Shown: piece by piece, positions 11,238 through 12,880 of the stretch | Position numbering within the stretch: position 1 is the stretch's first letter | How the letters are laid out: the number at the start of each line of letters is the position of its first letter | NCBI GenBank assembly: GCA_900557035.1 | Contig: USRA01000056.1 | Location: forward strand, 1 to 12,880 | From: an uncultured Prevotella sp. | GTDB lineage: Bacteria; Bacteroidota; Bacteroidia; Bacteroidales; Bacteroidaceae | Direction of reading: 5' to 3' | Length of the DNA: 12,880 nt | Made by a program: the position numbers and the translations under genes | Notes under the pieces: generated by a model | Database searches by the model: none | Seen by the model: only the letters and a program-made list of their open reading frames with translations | What the model was told of the DNA's origin: nothing

Positions 11238-12880
11238 TTAATATTTCTCCAGAATCTTATTCAGCAGGAAGGTGGCATTCTGGTTTCTTGCCACACCCTT
11301 CTGTATTTTATACGTATAGGTAACATCTGTACCCAAATCTATCTCGAAACAATAGTTGTGGAATTTTCCTGATGCATCATTCTCCATCTTGGAGAGTTCC
11401 AAGTCGTGGGTAGCGATAATGCCGCTCACTGGCTGCTTGGAGATGGCTTCGAGGAACTTTCTCGAACCATTCAACTTATCCAACGAATTCGTTCCTTTTA
11501 AAATCTCGTCCAGAATAATCAGCGTTCGGAGTGGCTCCTTATCGCCCTCTATACTTTCCTTGCAGAACTTTCCCTTTGTACTTTCCTTGCAGAATTTCAG
11601 AAGCTCTTCCAATCTAATCAATTCTGCGTTGAAATAAGAGATGCCATGCGTCAAATCATCGGTGGTTCTCATACTCGAGAACAATCTGAAACGGGAAATC
11701 TTCAGTTGATCCGCAAACACCGGCATACCCGCCATCGCCAGGATATAGTTCACGCCCAGCGAACGGAGGAAGGTACTCTTTCCAGCCATGTTGGCTCCGG
11801 TGATAATATAATAGTTGTCATCCTTGATGGTGAAATCATTCTTCACCGCCTTGGCACCCAAAAAAGGATGATAGAGATTTTTTCCCTCGAACACGATTTC
11901 CGGACTTCCGATTTCTGTATTTTCAGAAACATTGCTTTCAGAAACTTCGCTTTCTGCATCTGCCTCCTGCTTTCCCGAAACAAATTCCGCCTCTTCCGCC
12001 TCCGGATGATTATATCGGAAATTCGCCATAGAAACCATCGCATCCATCTCGCTGATGATATGCATCCATTCCTCCATCTTTACCATATAGGTATTCTTCC
12101 ATTTCAGGAAACTGCGAACCAGGAAGAAATCGCTCAGCATAAAGGCATCGGTAAAGAAAAGACCTAGAAAGTTGCCTCTTCTGTCATATCCCTTCAATAT
12201 CTTTTCCAGTTGGGCAAAGGAAGGCAGGGCATCGGCAAGAGATTCCTGCATCTCCTTGCCTAACTCGCTATGGAAATTGCGCCTGTTGATAAGCTGGAGA
12301 ATCTTGGCATAGGCGATGAGCTGATGGCGAAGTTTGCCGCCATTGCTATCAATTTTATCAAGTGTCTGCTTGCAGACGAAGAACACCACCATATATTGTG
12401 CCAGTACCCACCACAAGGCGATATCCACCGAAACCATATCGCATATCGACAATATCACGGAACCGATGACTCCGACAATCAGCAGCCATCCGATAACGAG
12501 CGAAACCGGAGACCCAAACCATGCCGGCACCTCCATCTTCGAAACCTTCTGCATTGCATCCACTACGGCAGCAGAATCAATCTTCTTCATCTTGCCATTC
12601 TCCATTTTGTCATTCGCAGTCAGACTTCTGTTCTTTTCGCCAAGCGCCAGAAACTCCATTCGCCAGTTTTCGCCTTCTCCAGCCAATTCCTTCTGCAAAT
12701 CCCTTCTTCTTTTGATATCCTCCATGCTCAGAGGCGTTTCCCGGGTAAGATTCCTGGCGAGTGCCTCCGAGCCGCCCGATGTGATGGTTCGGCAGATGCG
12801 GTTGAACAGCGAACTCTTGCCGAATACATCGAGGTCGAAGGAATAAGGATGCTGCGGATTCTGATAGGAATCGCCCGTTT
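11238..12880 (-). CDS. MutS-related ATPase with membrane segments (5' end outside the window)
   Basis: The frame is open to the right edge, so the N-terminus is missing; at least 546 residues are present. The start region (12726-12880) reads Y-S-F-D-L-D-V-F-G-K-S-S-L-F-N-R and S-G-G-S-E-A-L-A-R-N-L, matching the core/lever part of MutS-family proteins. Two adjacent membrane helices lie at about 12370-12506. The ATPase follows: Walker A T-G-A-N-M-A-G-K-S-T (11772-11801), D-D-L-T-H-G-I-S-Y-F-N-A-E-L, Walker B L-I-I-L-D-E (11505-11522), then A-T-H-D. Membrane helices are absent from true mismatch-repair MutS, so this is the MutS-related family common in Bacteroidetes, of unclear role. A Ser/Glu-rich insert (about 11900-12000) precedes the ATPase, and a 27-bp tandem repeat lies before Walker B. 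Confidence 0.9.
   Translation of the reverse strand, partial: TGDSYQNPQHPYSFDLDVFGKSSLFNRICRTITSGGSEALARNLTRETPLSMEDIKRRRDLQKELAGEGENWRMEFLALGEKNRSLTANDKMENGKMKKIDSAAVVDAMQKVSKMEVPAWFGSPVSLVIGWLLIVGVIGSVILSICDMVSVDIALWWVLAQYMVVFFVCKQTLDKIDSNGGKLRHQLIAYAKILQLINRRNFHSELGKEMQESLADALPSFAQLEKILKGYDRRGNFLGLFFTDAFMLSDFFLVRSFLKWKNTYMVKMEEWMHIISEMDAMVSMANFRYNHPEAEEAEFVSGKQEADAESEVSESNVSENTEIGSPEIVFEGKNLYHPFLGAKAVKNDFTIKDDNYYIITGANMAGKSTFLRSLGVNYILAMAGMPVFADQLKISRFRLFSSMRTTDDLTHGISYFNAELIRLEELLKFCKESTKGKFCKESIEGDKEPLRTLIILDEILKGTNSLDKLNGSRKFLEAISKQPVSGIIATHDLELSKMENDASGKFHNYCFEIDLGTDVTYTYKIQKGVARNQNATFLLNKILEKY
11544..11597 (-). repeat. 27-bp in-frame tandem repeat in the MutS-related ATPase
   Basis: Two nine-residue units, K-F-C-K-E-S-T-K-G then K-F-C-K-E-S-I-E-G, lie between the D-D-L-T-H-G block and Walker B. 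The DNA copies are 27 nt apart with few differences. This lengthens the loop that leads into the Walker B strand. Confidence 0.85.

Noticed and set aside
11646..12846. Two plus-strand ORFs of 170-173 codons
   Set aside because: Both are shadows of the MutS-related gene, whose Walker A and B are intact on the minus strand.
1..12880. CRISPR array, tRNA, rRNA or insertion sequence
   Set aside because: No regularly spaced repeats, cloverleaf-like sequence, rRNA core sequence or transposase frame was seen on either strand.

Overview
The window looks like chromosome from a Bacteroidales bacterium, most likely the Prevotella/Segatella group. The basis is promoter style and gene content. Seven or more intergenic sites carry the Bacteroidetes -7 element TAnnTTTG, two of them with TTTG 20 nt upstream, and most genes lack a strong Shine-Dalgarno. 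DUF3810, a Spy-like protein behind an ECF sigma/anti-sigma pair carrying the P-E-G-F-F motif, and PepSY-TM proteins are all typical of that order. No rRNA, tRNA, CRISPR array or complete mobile element was seen.

Layout. 1-273 holds no convincing gene, only a gene-tail-like open frame and an imperfect inverted repeat. 274-3008 (minus) is a three-gene operon: a sigma-factor-like/macro-like fusion protein, a conserved unknown that may be a remote alkyladenine-glycosylase relative, and a short agmatine/peptidylarginine-deiminase-family enzyme. Head-to-head with it, 3225-4756 (plus) is an envelope-stress-type module (ECF sigma, one-pass anti-sigma, secreted Spy/CpxP-like protein) ending in a strong terminator. 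4872-6056 (minus) is a DUF3810 membrane protein with an HExxH motif. A 34-codon microprotein gene with its own promoter, Shine-Dalgarno and terminator lies at 6221-6325. 6408-7106 (minus) is a secreted M15 peptidase. 7150-7452 (minus) is an Lrp/AsnC RAM domain that has lost its helix-turn-helix. It is divergent from a MetE-type cobalamin-independent methyltransferase (7708-8862, plus), whose promoter overlaps a 28-bp palindrome. A PepSY-TM protein (8807-10387, minus) overlaps that gene tail to tail by 56 bp. greA (10628-11092, plus) ends in a strong hairpin. A membrane-anchored MutS-related ATPase (11238-12880, minus) runs off the right edge.

Most worth following up are: the sigma/macro fusion operon, which could be an ADP-ribose or nucleic-acid-damage-linked regulatory system; the stand-alone microprotein; the beheaded Lrp regulator facing a metE-like gene with a palindromic promoter; and several short tandem duplications sitting exactly on gene ends (a duplicated start codon creating a mini-ORF, a duplicated stop region of greA, and a 27-bp in-frame repeat in the MutS-like ATPase).
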